NCBI RefSeq assembly: GCF_035978755.1
Contig: NZ_CP108414.1
Span: 1,984,001-2,048,000, forward strand
Reading direction: 5' to 3'
Length of the DNA: 64,000 nucleotides
Source: Streptomyces sp. NBC_01298
Lineage (GTDB): Bacteria > Actinomycetota > Actinomycetes > Streptomycetales > Streptomycetaceae
Shown: piece after piece, positions 1-9,240 of the stretch
Layout of the letters: each line of letters begins with the position of its first letter
Numbering within the stretch: position 1 is the first letter of the stretch
The notes under the pieces: model-generated
What the model was told of the DNA's origin: nothing
Seen by the model: only the letters and a program-made list of their open reading frames with translations
Databases searched by the model: none
Translations under genes and position numbers: made by a program

Positions 1-3000
1 GCCGCCGAGGTGACCGCCGGGGTCGTCTCCATCGGCATGGGCACCGCGGAGGACTGGGCGAAGGCGGGCGACGTCAGCGGCAAGGTCGTGCTGTACGCGA
101 TCCCGCCGGCCGTGAACCCGTACGAGGTGTGGCCCGAGGAGCTCGAGACCTGGCGCGAGGCCGAACGGCGCGGCGCCGCCGCCCTGGTGGGCGGCGTGGG
201 CGGCGGTGGTGGCGGCCCGGTCGTGTTCGGCGGCAGGAGCCGTACGAACCCGCTCCAGCCGCGCCGCGAGCGGGAAACCGCCCGCGGCGGAGCCGCCGCC
301 CGGAGCGAGGTACTGCTCGGTGCCACGCCCGCGGAGTCCGGCGACTCCCTGCGCCTGGACCGCCTCGTCGTGACCGGCGTGGACTACGAGACGGGTCAGC
401 GGCTGGCCTCGCTGGCCGAGTCCGGCGGCGAGCTGGTGCTCGGCGGCCGTGACTCCACCGACGAGATGGCCTCCTTCTCCTCCCGCGGCCCGGACTCCGA
501 ACGGCTCGGTCTCAAGCCCGAGATCGTCGCCCCGGGCGTCGAGATCCTCTCCACCGTACCCAAGGGCATCGAGTCCACGGGCTACCTGCGGATGTCCGGC
601 ACCTCGATGGCCTCGCCGCTCGCCGCGGGCTCCGCGGCGCTGCTGCGCCAGCTCCACCCGGACCGCCCCGCGGACCGGCTGCGCGCCGAGGTGATCGGGT
701 CCGCGAAGCCGCTCGACGGCCCGGACCTGCAGTCGCAGGGCAGCGGCCGGCTCGACACGGCCGCCGCGGCCGGGGCCGGGCTGTACGCCTCGCCCGCCAC
801 CGTCTCCTTCGGCCTGGCCCACATGGACGGGCCGAAGGTCACCGGCGCCCGGGAGGTCGTGCTCCACAACACGGGCAGCGCGCCGATCACCGGCAAGGTG
901 GCCGTCACCGGGCCCGCGACCGTCACCCCGGACCACCTCACCATCCCCGCGGGCGGTACCGCGAAGGTCACGCTGACCGTCGAGCGCGACCGGCCCGACA
1001 TCACGGACTACGCCACCAACTACCTCAGCGGCCGGGTCACCGTCACCCCCGACAAGGGCCGGGCGCTCACCGTCCCGTACCTGATGGCGGCCATCCCGCT
1101 GTACGTGGACCCGGCCGAGGACCCGTCCAACGACGGCTCCACCACCGTGTACGTGTACAGCCCGACCCCGCTCACCGCGCCGCCGGTGCTGACGGTCACC
1201 CCGCCCAAGGGCAAGCCCTACACCAAGGCGACGGCTCCCACCTCGGACCCGTCCTACTACCGGGCCGATTTCACCGGCCTCGGATCGGGCGTCCACACGA
1301 TGACCGCCCGCGCCACCACGGCCACCGCGGTGCGCCAGTACGGTACCGGCGCCTTCGAGGTGACCCTCAAGGCGTCCAAGGACAGGGACTGGAAGCCGGT
1401 CGGCCCGAACAGCGCGGTGGGTACGACCCAGTTGACCCCCGGCGAGCCGAAGCAGGCCGTGATGACCCAGGGCACCCGGCCGGGTGCCTGGCTCACGACC
1501 GACGGCGGCAAGAGCTGGCAGCAGCGGGGCCACACACCGGTCAGCAACGCGCTGCGGGAACCGTCCCTGGTCATCGACTCCCGCGATCCGAGCCGCTGGT
1601 GGGAGGCCGTGGTCAGCGCCCACCCGTCGGCGTTCCCGGAGGGCGGCGTGCTGATGCGCACCGAGGACAGCGGCCGCTCCTGGGAGCGGATGGCCGGCCC
1701 GCCGGCCACGATCACCGAGCTGACCGCCGATGCCCGCACCCGGGTCCTGCTCGCCACCTCCGACTACACCGGCGAGCGGTTCGTCAGCCGGGACCGGGGC
1801 GCCACCTGGACACCGGTGGACCTCTCGGGGATCACCGGGTACCTCACCAAGAGCGTGATCGGCGGCGACGACCTGTACCTCTGGGCCGGCCAGGCGATCT
1901 GGGTGATCCGCGACTTCGTCACCGGCTCTCCCCGGCCCGCGCAGAAGGTCTTCCAGGCCACGCCGCGCGTGCAGGTCATCGGCGGCTTCGACGCCGACGG
2001 GACGCTGCTCGCCATCAAGGTGCAGGGCCAGAACTCGGGCCTGTACGTGAGCCGGGACGGCGGCCGCGTCGTCGAGAAGACCAGCCGCACCTACAGCGGC
2101 CTGATCGACGTCTCCGGCGGCGACATCTACCAGGACGACCTGAGCGGCACCGGAGCCCTGAGCCGCGACGGCGGCCGTACGTGGACCACGTCCGCGCAGC
2201 CGGTGCCGGGTTCGGTGGTCTACGACTACGACCGCTGGGCCGACGGTTCCCACACGATCGGCTCCGGCGCGGCCGGTCTGTTCCGCTCCACCCGGGAGGG
2301 CGGCTACCGGCGGATCGGCGTGCAGGGCGAGTCCGTGGCCGCACTGGCGACCTTCGGGGACCAGCTCCTCGCCGGCACCTCGGTCGGCACCTACCGCACC
2401 ACGGTGCCCGCCGCGAGCCCCGAGTGGGGTGCGGCGGAGCGCGAGGGCACGACCGGTACCGGTGTCGTCGCCTTCCAGCCGTCCGCGGCGGACCCGAAGT
2501 CCGGCTGGCAGCTGGTCAATTACCTCTACGACGTGGTGCTGCAGAAGACCGCGGACGCCGGCCGGACCTGGTCGGACGTCGCCGCGCGGGAGGCGAACGG
2601 GACCGCGTTCCTCGTCGACCCCGCGAACCCGGACCGGATGATGATCTCCTACAAGAGCTCCAACTCCGCGGGTCTGTACACCACCACCGACGGCGGCGCC
2701 CACTGGAAGACCTTCGACCAGGGCCGCTCCTACGACACCATCGCGGCCGATCCCGGCAAGCCCGGGCGGATCTGGTTCGGCGGCTGGTGGGGGCTGTCCT
2801 ACTCGGACGACTTCGGGGCCACGACGCACCAGGTGTCCGAAGCCGAGGTGCACGCCATCCAGTTCACGGCGGGCGCCATGGTCACGGGCGGGCAGGCGAT
2901 CCGGGTCAGCAAGGACGGCGGCAAGACCTTCACCAAGGCCGACACCGGCGCCCTGCGGATCAGCGTCTCCGATCTCCTGCGGGTCGGCGACACCCTCTAC

Positions 3001-3207
3001 GCGGGCACCAGCACCCGCTGGATGGACTTCACCCCCACCGGCGGGCGCGGGGTGCTCCGCTCCACCGACGGCGGGCTGACCTGGCGCAACGTCTCCCGCG
3101 GCATGCCGAACAAGGACGTCCTGTCCCTGGCGGCCTCGCCCGACGGCCGGTACCTCTTCACCGGCGTCGACCAGGGCGGCGTCCACCGCCTGGAGCTGGA
3201 CGACTGA
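1..3207 (+). CDS. Secreted S8 subtilase with C-terminal Asp-box (BNR) repeats, 5' partial
   Basis: The frame is open to the window edge, so the start, signal peptide and catalytic Asp and His lie upstream. Visible are a PA-like insert region (first ~130 residues), then the subtilase substrate and Ser regions with FSSRGP and GTSMASP around residue 200, so the Ser nucleophile is present. A beta-sandwich stretch follows. From about residue 490 there are about eight Asp-box motifs of the form S/T-x-D-x-G-x-T-W (TTDGGKSW, SRDRGATW, TADAGRTW, STDGGLTW), predicting a sialidase/sortilin-like beta-propeller. It is probably an extracellular protease in which the propeller binds substrate or cell surface. 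A strong hairpin follows the stop. Family call is firm; substrate unknown. Confidence 0.9.
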   Translation, partial: AAEVTAGVVSIGMGTAEDWAKAGDVSGKVVLYAIPPAVNPYEVWPEELETWREAERRGAAALVGGVGGGGGGPVVFGGRSRTNPLQPRRERETARGGAAARSEVLLGATPAESGDSLRLDRLVVTGVDYETGQRLASLAESGGELVLGGRDSTDEMASFSSRGPDSERLGLKPEIVAPGVEILSTVPKGIESTGYLRMSGTSMASPLAAGSAALLRQLHPDRPADRLRAEVIGSAKPLDGPDLQSQGSGRLDTAAAAGAGLYASPATVSFGLAHMDGPKVTGAREVVLHNTGSAPITGKVAVTGPATVTPDHLTIPAGGTAKVTLTVERDRPDITDYATNYLSGRVTVTPDKGRALTVPYLMAAIPLYVDPAEDPSNDGSTTVYVYSPTPLTAPPVLTVTPPKGKPYTKATAPTSDPSYYRADFTGLGSGVHTMTARATTATAVRQYGTGAFEVTLKASKDRDWKPVGPNSAVGTTQLTPGEPKQAVMTQGTRPGAWLTTDGGKSWQQRGHTPVSNALREPSLVIDSRDPSRWWEAVVSAHPSAFPEGGVLMRTEDSGRSWERMAGPPATITELTADARTRVLLATSDYTGERFVSRDRGATWTPVDLSGITGYLTKSVIGGDDLYLWAGQAIWVIRDFVTGSPRPAQKVFQATPRVQVIGGFDADGTLLAIKVQGQNSGLYVSRDGGRVVEKTSRTYSGLIDVSGGDIYQDDLSGTGALSRDGGRTWTTSAQPVPGSVVYDYDRWADGSHTIGSGAAGLFRSTREGGYRRIGVQGESVAALATFGDQLLAGTSVGTYRTTVPAASPEWGAAEREGTTGTGVVAFQPSAADPKSGWQLVNYLYDVVLQKTADAGRTWSDVAAREANGTAFLVDPANPDRMMISYKSSNSAGLYTTTDGGAHWKTFDQGRSYDTIAADPGKPGRIWFGGWWGLSYSDDFGATTHQVSEAEVHAIQFTAGAMVTGGQAIRVSKDGGKTFTKADTGALRISVSDLLRVGDTLYAGTSTRWMDFTPTGGRGVLRSTDGGLTWRNVSRGMPNKDVLSLAASPDGRYLFTGVDQGGVHRLELDD

Positions 3208-3225
3208 GGTCCGCACCCGCGGACC

Positions 3226-3274
3226 GCCGGGCCGGTGCGACCGCCGCACGACAGGGCGGCCACACCGGCCCGGC
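3226..3274 (+). terminator. Hairpin terminator after the subtilase
   Basis: Arms 3226-3237 and 3263-3274 (GCCGGGCCGGTG and its complement) form a perfect 12-bp stem 19 bases after the subtilase stop. There is no U-tract, which is common for Streptomyces terminators. Confidence 0.6.
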
Positions 3275-3291
3275 GGGTCTCCGCGGGCTTC

Positions 3292-3335
3292 CGCGCATCC
3301 CCGCGGGTCTCCGCGGGTCTCCGCGGGGATGCGCG
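3292..3335. repeat. Inverted repeat around tandem CCGCGGGTCT units
   Basis: Perfect 15-bp arms at 3292-3306 and 3321-3335 enclose 14 bases of short direct repeat (CCGCGGGTCT occurs at 3301 and 3311, with a variant earlier). It lies just before a TTGACA-like hexamer at 3339-3344. It could be a second terminator stem or an upstream operator; the sequence alone does not decide. Confidence 0.5.
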
Positions 3336-3439
3336 ATCTTGACAACTCTTCATGGGCATGACACCTGTTGACCCCTGTGGGCACCGCGCCACTCCCACTC
3401 CCGTCAGCGGCACCGGACCCCGAAGGGGGCGATCAGGGC

Positions 3440-4687
3440 ATGCCCATGCCTGAGAGCACGGAACACGACTACGACGTCGTCATCAGCGGAGCCGGCCTCG
3501 CCGGCAGTGCCGCGGCGATCCTGCTCGCCCGGCGCGGCGTCCGCGTCGCCCTGCTGGAACGCCGCTCGGCCCCCGAGGCGTACAAGGTGCTGTGCACCCA
3601 CTCCATGACGGCCAACGCCCATCCGGTGCTGGCGGAACTCGGCCTCGTCCCCGCCCTGGAGAAGGCCGGGGCCATGCGCAACACGGCTCGCTGGTACACC
3701 CGTTGGGGCTGGATCGAGCCGAAGCCCGCGCCCGGAGGACCGGAGTTGCCGTACGCGTACAACGTCCGGCGCAGCGTGCTCGACCCGTTGATCAGGTCCC
3801 GGGCGGAGCAGACCCCCGGCGTCGAACTGCTGCCGGGCCACCGGGTGACCGGGCTGGTCCGGGAAGCCGGACGGACCGTGGGGGTGCGTGCGTCGACCCC
3901 GGACGGGGAGCGCGAGATCCGGGCGCGCCTGGTGGTCGGCGCCGACGGCAAGGACTCGGCCGTGGCGCAGCTCGCCGGGATGCGCACCCGGACGTACGAG
4001 AACAGCCGGTTCGGCTACCTCGCGCACTACCGCGGCCTCCCGCTGCCCGGCGGGATCGGCCAGACCTGGTTCCTCGAACCCGACATGGCGTACGCGTTTC
4101 CCAACGACGACGGGGTGACGGTCCTCGCGGTGCTCCCGGACAAGAAGCACCTCCCGGCCTTCCGGGAAGACCTGGAGGGCGCCTTCGCCGCCTTCGTCCG
4201 CGCCCTGCCCGAGGCGCCGCCCATCGACTCCGCCGAGCGCGTCTCGAAGATCATCGGCACGATCGACTACCCGCTGCACAGCAGGAAGCCGACCGCGCCG
4301 GGCGTGGCGCTCATCGGCGACGCCGCCCTGACCGGCGACCCCCTGTGGGGCGTGGGGTGCGGGTGGGCCCTGCAGTCCGCGCGGTGGCTGGAGCGGGCCG
4401 TCGCCCCGGCCGCGACCGGCCGGGGCAGCCTCGACCGGTCGCTCGCACGGTACGCGCGCACCCACCGGCGGCGTACGAGCGGCCACCAGCTCCTGGCGGC
4501 CGACTTCGCCAGGGCCCGGCCGTTCAACCCCGTGGAGCGGCTGGTGTTCTCGGCGGCGGCCCGCGACGCGTCGATGGCGCGGCACATGCACCGGTTCGGC
4601 TCCCGCCTGATCGGCCCGGCGCGCTTCCTCAACCCCGTGGCCCTGGCCCAGGCCGCGGCCGTCGGCATCAGGCATCGCGGGGCCTGA
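3440..4687 (+). CDS. FAD-dependent oxidoreductase (geranylgeranyl reductase/PHBH-like)
   Basis: This is a 415-residue flavoprotein of the group containing geranylgeranyl reductases and aromatic monooxygenases. An N-terminal dinucleotide-binding GAGLAGSAAA motif follows the first beta strand. A second FAD motif, LIGDAALTGDP, lies near residue 290, where GD contacts the flavin ribityl chain. The ATG at 3440 is chosen because a purine-rich GAAGGGGG lies about 10 bases upstream; the frame is open to 3368 but that would add an unlikely leader. It is monocistronic and converges on the histidine kinase gene. The substrate (isoprenoid or aromatic) cannot be told from the sequence. Confidence 0.8.
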   Translation: MPMPESTEHDYDVVISGAGLAGSAAAILLARRGVRVALLERRSAPEAYKVLCTHSMTANAHPVLAELGLVPALEKAGAMRNTARWYTRWGWIEPKPAPGGPELPYAYNVRRSVLDPLIRSRAEQTPGVELLPGHRVTGLVREAGRTVGVRASTPDGEREIRARLVVGADGKDSAVAQLAGMRTRTYENSRFGYLAHYRGLPLPGGIGQTWFLEPDMAYAFPNDDGVTVLAVLPDKKHLPAFREDLEGAFAAFVRALPEAPPIDSAERVSKIIGTIDYPLHSRKPTAPGVALIGDAALTGDPLWGVGCGWALQSARWLERAVAPAATGRGSLDRSLARYARTHRRRTSGHQLLAADFARARPFNPVERLVFSAAARDASMARHMHRFGSRLIGPARFLNPVALAQAAAVGIRHRGA

Positions 4688-4720
4688 TCCGCACGGGCCG
4701 GCGGCCTCCACCCGGCCGGC

Positions 4721-5908
4721 TCAGCTCTTCGGGGCCGCACCCCTGTCGCCGGCCGGCAGCAGGACCCGGACCGTGAGCCCGCCGCCGGGGCGGGGCGTTG
4801 CCTCCACCTCGCCGTGGTGCGTGGCGGTGATCGCCCGGACCACGGCGAGCCCGAGTCCGAATCCGCTACCGCGCTCCCGGCCCTGCCGGAAGGGCGCGAA
4901 CAGGGCGGGCAGGTCCTCCGCCGACAGGACGGGGCCGGTGTTGGAGACCTCCAGGAACACCGAGTCGCCCGCGGTGCCGGTCGCGATCACGGTGGTGCCG
5001 TCCGGGTAGTTGTGGCGCACCGCGTTGGCCAGCAGGTTGAGCGCGACCTGCCGGAGCAGCGCGGGGTCGCCGTCCACCGGCGCGTACGCCGCGTCGAGGG
5101 TCACCCCGATCCCTGCCGTACGGGCCTCCTCGGCCAGGTCGTCCGTCGCGGCCCGGGCGGCGTCCGCCAGGTCCGTCGGACGCAGCGCCAGCGCGGCGGT
5201 CTCCGCGCGGGCCAGGGTCAGCAGGGCCGCGATCAGCCGCTCGATGCGCCCGTTGGCGTCCAGCGCGCGCAGGACGGCGGGGCGCAGGTCGTCCGGGACC
5301 CGCCCCCGGGCGAGGGGGATCTCCAGCGCGGTGCGCAGGACGGTCAGCGGGGTGCGCAGCTCGTGCGAGGCGTGTGCGGTGAAGCTCCGCTGGGCCGTGA
5401 AGCTCCGCTCGAGCCGGTCGAGCATGGCGTCGAAGGTGTCGCCGAGTTCACGGATCTCGTCGTGCGGACCGTCCAGCGCGAGCCGCTCGTCCAGGCTGCT
5501 CCCGGTGCTGATCCGCCGTGCGGCCCCCGTCACCTGGTGGAGCCGGCGCAGCGAACGGTGGCTCGCCCACCAGGCCAGCAGCGCGGCGAGCGCCGTGAAC
5601 ACGGTGAGCAGCAGCGCGGAGCGGGTCAGCAGGTCGCCCAGGATGGCGTTCTGGAAGTGGTCGAAGGCCCGGGACGGGGTCGTGAGGACGGCCTCGGTGG
5701 ACCCGGGTGGCACGTCGACGGGCGACGGGACGGGGAGCGGCGGCTCCGGAGCCCACGCGGCCTGGGTGATGAGGTCGCGGTTGGCCTCGATGAGCTGGCG
5801 CGAGCTGAGCCAGTTCAGCACCAGCACCCCGCATCCGAGCACCGCGAAGACGGCCGTGGTCACCAGGGTCAGCCGGCCCCGCAGCGGCAGGCGGCCGGGG
5901 CGGCTCAC
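4721..5908 (-). CDS. Sensor histidine kinase of a VanS/CseC-like two-component system
   Basis: This 395-residue kinase starts at a GTG whose GTGA overlaps the stop of the response regulator gene, so the two are translationally coupled. There is a transmembrane helix near residues 12-35, an extracytoplasmic loop, a second helix near 105-130, a HAMP linker, and a dimerisation box with phospho-acceptor His in SHELRTPL. The ATPase domain has an N box (NLLANAVRHN) and a glycine-rich G box (GSGFGLGLAVV). It autophosphorylates and passes phosphate to the partner regulator. Position opposite the lipoprotein/ABC operon suggests it controls that exporter, possibly in response to envelope stress or a lipid/antimicrobial signal. 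Confidence 0.9.
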   Translation of the reverse strand: MSRPGRLPLRGRLTLVTTAVFAVLGCGVLVLNWLSSRQLIEANRDLITQAAWAPEPPLPVPSPVDVPPGSTEAVLTTPSRAFDHFQNAILGDLLTRSALLLTVFTALAALLAWWASHRSLRRLHQVTGAARRISTGSSLDERLALDGPHDEIRELGDTFDAMLDRLERSFTAQRSFTAHASHELRTPLTVLRTALEIPLARGRVPDDLRPAVLRALDANGRIERLIAALLTLARAETAALALRPTDLADAARAATDDLAEEARTAGIGVTLDAAYAPVDGDPALLRQVALNLLANAVRHNYPDGTTVIATGTAGDSVFLEVSNTGPVLSAEDLPALFAPFRQGRERGSGFGLGLAVVRAITATHHGEVEATPRPGGGLTVRVLLPAGDRGAAPKS

Positions 5909-6561
5909 AGCCGGTACCCGTAGCCGGTGTCGTGCACGATCAGCGGCGGATCGCCGATCTTTCGGCGCAGCGCGTGCACGGTGACCCGTACCACCGTGGT
6001 GGCCGGGTCGAGTCCCGTGTCCCACAGCCGCTCCCGCAGTTCCTCGGTGGTGACCGGGGCGCCGTCCGCGGCCAGCAGCACCTCCAGGACTCCCAGTTCC
6101 TTCGGCGTGAGGTGCAGCGGGCGGCCGTCGCGTTCCGCGACCCTGCGCACGGTGTCGAGGCTGATGCCGAGGCGGCTCAGCACGACTTCGGCCCGGCCCG
6201 CGGCGGAGCGGCGGCCGAGCGCGCGCAGCCGGGCGACGAGCTCCAGGTAGGAGAACGGCTTGGTCATGTAGTCGTCGGCGCCCTGGCCGAGGCCCTCGAC
6301 GAGGTCGGACAGGGTGTCCGCGGCGGTGAGCATCAGGATCCGGGCCGGATGGCCCATCGCGGCCAGCGCGCGGCACACGGCGTCGCCGCCCAGTCCTGGC
6401 AGGTCCCGGTCCAGGATCACCACGTCGTAGTCGGCCTCGCCGGTCTTCCGGAGCGCCTCCAGGCCGTCGTGGGCGAGGTCGCAGACCATGCCCTCGTCGC
6501 GGAGCCCTTCGGCGAGCATCAGGGCCAGTTCCCGCTCGTCCTCAACGATCAGCACCCGCAT
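5905..6561 (-). CDS. OmpR-family response regulator
   Basis: This 218-residue regulator has a receiver domain starting MRVLIVEDE with the acidic pocket, the phospho-acceptor Asp in VVILDRDLPG and the conserved Lys in YMTKPFSY. A winged-helix DNA-binding domain (residues ~125-218) ends in GYGYRL. The ATG at 6561 is preferred over an upstream in-frame ATG because the conserved receiver fold begins there and GGAG lies upstream. It is coupled to the kinase by a 4-bp overlap and divergent from the lipoprotein/ABC operon. An 11-bp direct repeat in the intergenic region is a candidate binding site. Confidence 0.92.
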   Translation of the reverse strand: MRVLIVEDERELALMLAEGLRDEGMVCDLAHDGLEALRKTGEADYDVVILDRDLPGLGGDAVCRALAAMGHPARILMLTAADTLSDLVEGLGQGADDYMTKPFSYLELVARLRALGRRSAAGRAEVVLSRLGISLDTVRRVAERDGRPLHLTPKELGVLEVLLAADGAPVTTEELRERLWDTGLDPATTVVRVTVHALRRKIGDPPLIVHDTGYGYRL

Positions 6562-6636
6562 CGCGTTCCGCTCCGTTCGCCCGTGCCGCCGCTGTTCCAA
6601 CCGAGCCGGCGCCGGGGACCAGCCTGCCCGCAGGCG

Positions 6637-6653
6637 GGTTAGCCGGTGGTTAG
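6637..6653. promoter_or_regulatory. Candidate response-regulator direct repeat
   Basis: GGTTAG occurs at 6637-6642 and again at 6648-6653, a spacing of 11 bases (about one helical turn), as OmpR-family dimers usually require. It lies between the divergent regulator gene and the lipoprotein/ABC operon. That it is bound by this regulator is inference. Confidence 0.4.
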
Positions 6654-6694
6654 GCGCGCGATCACAGGTGGCTCACCGCACGAACCGTAGAACT

Positions 6695-6717
6695 TGGGCG
6701 TTCATCGGGAACGCCCA
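6695..6717. promoter_or_regulatory. Palindrome in the lipoprotein-operon leader
   Basis: Nine-base arms TGGGCGTTC and GAACGCCCA flank a 5-base loop and abut the Shine-Dalgarno AGAGGAG (6717-6723) of the gene at 6732. It could be an operator, or an mRNA hairpin that affects ribosome access. Confidence 0.4.
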
Positions 6718-6731
6718 GAGGAGTGTGGGAC

Positions 6732-7313
6732 ATGCGAAGCACATCCGCGATACGCGGCCGGTCGGCACGAGGCCCGCGAAGCCCGCGCGGTCTACGACGC
6801 CTGCGCGCCCTGCCTGCCGCGGCCGCCGCGGCTGCGGTGCTGGCCCTGGCCGGCTGCTCGACCGCCTCCCCCGCGCCCGAGGTCGCCGGAAGCGACCGCG
6901 GGGGTCAGGCGAAGCCGCAGGACGACAACGCGGTCCGCCGGGCCTGGGTGGACTGCATGCACCAGCAGGGCCAGACGAGCGTCGAGCAGGACAAGGACGG
7001 CAACATCGGCTTTCCGGCCGCGAGCACGGACACGGGCATGCCGTCCGGGTATGACGCCGCCAGCCGGCTGTGCGACGAGAAGGTGCCGGGCATCCACCAG
7101 ATCCAGCAGGGCGACAACGCCAAATACGTCGAGATGGCCCGCAAGTGGGTCGAATGCGCGCGCAAGAGCGGCTACGCCGACATGCCCGACCCGGATCCCA
7201 AGGAGGCCGTGGTCGTCGTCCCGCGCGCCGTGTTCGACGCGACCAAGTGGGATGCCGCCTCGCTCGCCTGCGATGCACGGTTCCCGTTGCCCGGCTACCG
7301 GATCGGTGAGTGA
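6732..7313 (+). CDS. Lipoprotein with duplicated Cys-pair module, first gene of an efflux operon
   Basis: The 193-residue product has an Arg-rich N-terminus, a hydrophobic segment and a lipobox LAGC, predicting lipid anchoring at the outer face of the membrane. The mature part appears internally duplicated: WVDCMHQQG...YDAASRLCDEKVPG is echoed by WVECARKSG...WDAASLACDARFPLPG. Each half has two Cys, so two disulfides are likely. The start is set by AGAGGAG eight bases upstream. Its stop overlaps the GTG of the adaptor gene. It is probably an accessory or sensing lipoprotein for the ABC exporter; the exact role is unknown. Confidence 0.75.
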   Translation: MRSTSAIRGRSARGPRSPRGLRRLRALPAAAAAAAVLALAGCSTASPAPEVAGSDRGGQAKPQDDNAVRRAWVDCMHQQGQTSVEQDKDGNIGFPAASTDTGMPSGYDAASRLCDEKVPGIHQIQQGDNAKYVEMARKWVECARKSGYADMPDPDPKEAVVVVPRAVFDATKWDAASLACDARFPLPGYRIGE

Positions 7314-8515
7314 GCGTGACCCGCACGAGGGAACCCCTTGAACCCGCAGAGCAGGCAGAGCAGGTAGAACCCGTAGGACCCGTAGGACCCCTGGAACCCG
7401 TAGTGCGCGGGAAGAAGCGCGGCAGGGTCCTCGTGCCGCTGCTGCTGGTCGCCGTGGTGGCCGGGGCGGGGACCGTCGCCGTCACCCGCCCCTGGGACCG
7501 CGGCACCGCGGGGACCGGGCGGGAGGGCCCGGAGTTCGGCCTCGCCCAGGTGGAGCAGGGCTCGCTGTCCAGCAGCATCCAGCTCACCGGCTCGCTCGTG
7601 TACGACGCGCCCGTCGCCGTCCTCCCGGCCGGCCGGGGCACTCTTACGGGCCTCCCGGCCGTGGGCGCCGTCGTCAAGGCCGGACAGAAGCTCTACGAGG
7701 TGGACGGGCAGCCGGTGGTGCTGATGGTGGGCGACCGCCCGATGTGGCGCGACCTGGGCCCCGGTGTTCCGGCCGGCACCGACGTGGAGCAGCTCGAACG
7801 CAACCTGATCCGGCTCGGCCACGCCAAGGGCCTCGGCCTGACCGCCGACCGGAAGTTCGCCCCGGACACCGCCACCGCCGTGAAGCGCTGGCAGAAGTCC
7901 CTGGGCCTGAAGGAGACCGGCACGGTCCCCCTCGGCTCCCTCACCATGCTGTCGCACGAGTCCGTACGCGTGCAGCAGGTCGGCGCGCAGCTCGGCGCGA
8001 CCCTGGGTGGTTCCTCCGTCATGACCGTCACCCGCGAGGACCTCGTGGTCACCGCCCGGCCCGCCGAGAACCAGCTCTCCCGGTTCAAGCCGGACGGCCG
8101 GGTCCGGGTCAAGCTGGCCGACGGCACCGAGGTCGGGGGCCGCATCCGTTCACTGATCCGCGGCTCCGGCTCCGGCTCCGGTGGTGAGGACGGTTCCGGC
8201 GGGTCGGGCGGCGGATCCGGGGAGGGCCCGGGCGCCGCCAAGACCACCGTGACGATCGTGCTGGACGGACAGGAACAGGCCCGGCGGGCCGGGCAGTCCG
8301 CGGTGACCGTCGCCGTGGTGGGCGACACCGCCGACCACGCGCTCATCGTTCCGGTCACCGCCCTGCTCGCCCTGGACGGCGGCGGCTACGGCGTACGGGT
8401 CTCCGACGGCCCCACACCCCGGCTGGTCAAGGTCCGGCTCGGCCTGATCGCCGACGCCAAGGCCCAGATCACCGGCGACGTCCGGCCCGGCGCGCAGGTG
8501 GTGATCCCGCGATGA
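7310..8515 (+). CDS. MacA-like periplasmic adaptor with peptidoglycan-binding domain
   Basis: This 401-residue membrane-fusion-type subunit partners the ABC exporter. After a Pro/Glu/Val-rich cytoplasmic leader made of short repeats comes one transmembrane helix (residues ~42-60). A lipoyl/HlyD-like half follows, then a PG_binding_1 segment near residues 155-205 (LERNLIRLGHAKG, KRWQKSLGLKETG). After that comes a beta-barrel part containing a Gly/Ser-rich linker (residues ~285-305). It is coupled by GTGA to the lipoprotein and by ATGA to the ATPase. In Gram-positives this arrangement exports peptides or lipids across the membrane into the wall. Confidence 0.88.
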   Translation: MSVTRTREPLEPAEQAEQVEPVGPVGPLEPVVRGKKRGRVLVPLLLVAVVAGAGTVAVTRPWDRGTAGTGREGPEFGLAQVEQGSLSSSIQLTGSLVYDAPVAVLPAGRGTLTGLPAVGAVVKAGQKLYEVDGQPVVLMVGDRPMWRDLGPGVPAGTDVEQLERNLIRLGHAKGLGLTADRKFAPDTATAVKRWQKSLGLKETGTVPLGSLTMLSHESVRVQQVGAQLGATLGGSSVMTVTREDLVVTARPAENQLSRFKPDGRVRVKLADGTEVGGRIRSLIRGSGSGSGGEDGSGGSGGGSGEGPGAAKTTVTIVLDGQEQARRAGQSAVTVAVVGDTADHALIVPVTALLALDGGGYGVRVSDGPTPRLVKVRLGLIADAKAQITGDVRPGAQVVIPR

Positions 8516-9240
8516 CGTCTCCTCCCGCGGCGGACGCCGCGCCCGTCCTCGAGCTGTCCGGCCTCGTCAAGGAGTATCCGGGCGCGCCCCCGCTGCGCAT
8601 CCTGCACGGCATCGACCTCACCGTCGAAGCCGGTGAACTCCTCGCCGTCGTCGGGCCGTCCGGCTCCGGCAAGTCCACCCTCCTCGCACTGCTCGGCTCG
8701 CTCGACCGGCCCACCTCGGGCCGGCTCCGCTTCGAGGGCCGCGATCTGGCCGGCCTGTCCGACCGGGAGCTGGCCGCGCTGCGGGCGCACCGGATCGGAT
8801 TCGTGTTCCAGCAGTTCTTCCTGCTGTCCGGACTCACCACCGTCGAGAACGTCGCGACCGGGCTGCTGTACGCCGGGGCGCCGGTCTCCGAGCGGCGCGC
8901 GCGGGCCGTGGAGGCGCTGCGCTCCGTGGGCCTCGGGCACCGGCTGGGCCACCGCCCCGACCAGCTCTCCGGGGGCGAGAAGCAGCGCGTGGCGATCGCC
9001 CGCGCGCTGATCGGCCGCCCGGCGCTGCTGCTCGCCGACGAGCCCACCGGAGCCCTGGACAGTGTGTCCGGCGCCGCCGTGGTCGAGCTGCTGCACACCC
9101 TGAACGCGGGCGGCACCACGGTGGTGGTCATCACCCACGACCGTTCGCTGGCCGCCTCGTTCCCCCGGCGGGTCGGCATCCAGGACGGCCGCATCGAGTT
9201 CGACGAGCGTCTCCCGGAGCCCGCCGGAGCCGTCCGATGA
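8512..9240 (+). CDS. ABC exporter ATPase (MacB/LolD type)
   Basis: The 242-residue nucleotide-binding subunit has Walker A GPSGSGKST, a Q loop (FVFQQFF), the ABC signature LSGGEKQR, Walker B LLLADEPTGALD and the switch His in VITHD. The DEPTGALD form is typical of the MacB/LolD/FtsE group. It shares ATGA overlaps with the adaptor upstream and the permease downstream, so it is the energiser of the same exporter. Confidence 0.95.
   Translation: MTSPPAADAAPVLELSGLVKEYPGAPPLRILHGIDLTVEAGELLAVVGPSGSGKSTLLALLGSLDRPTSGRLRFEGRDLAGLSDRELAALRAHRIGFVFQQFFLLSGLTTVENVATGLLYAGAPVSERRARAVEALRSVGLGHRLGHRPDQLSGGEKQRVAIARALIGRPALLLADEPTGALDSVSGAAVVELLHTLNAGGTTVVVITHDRSLAASFPRRVGIQDGRIEFDERLPEPAGAVR

Noticed and set aside
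5909..6376. N-terminal extension of the histidine kinase frame
   Set aside because: It lies wholly inside the response regulator gene in another frame. The coupled GTG at 5908 gives a normal kinase.
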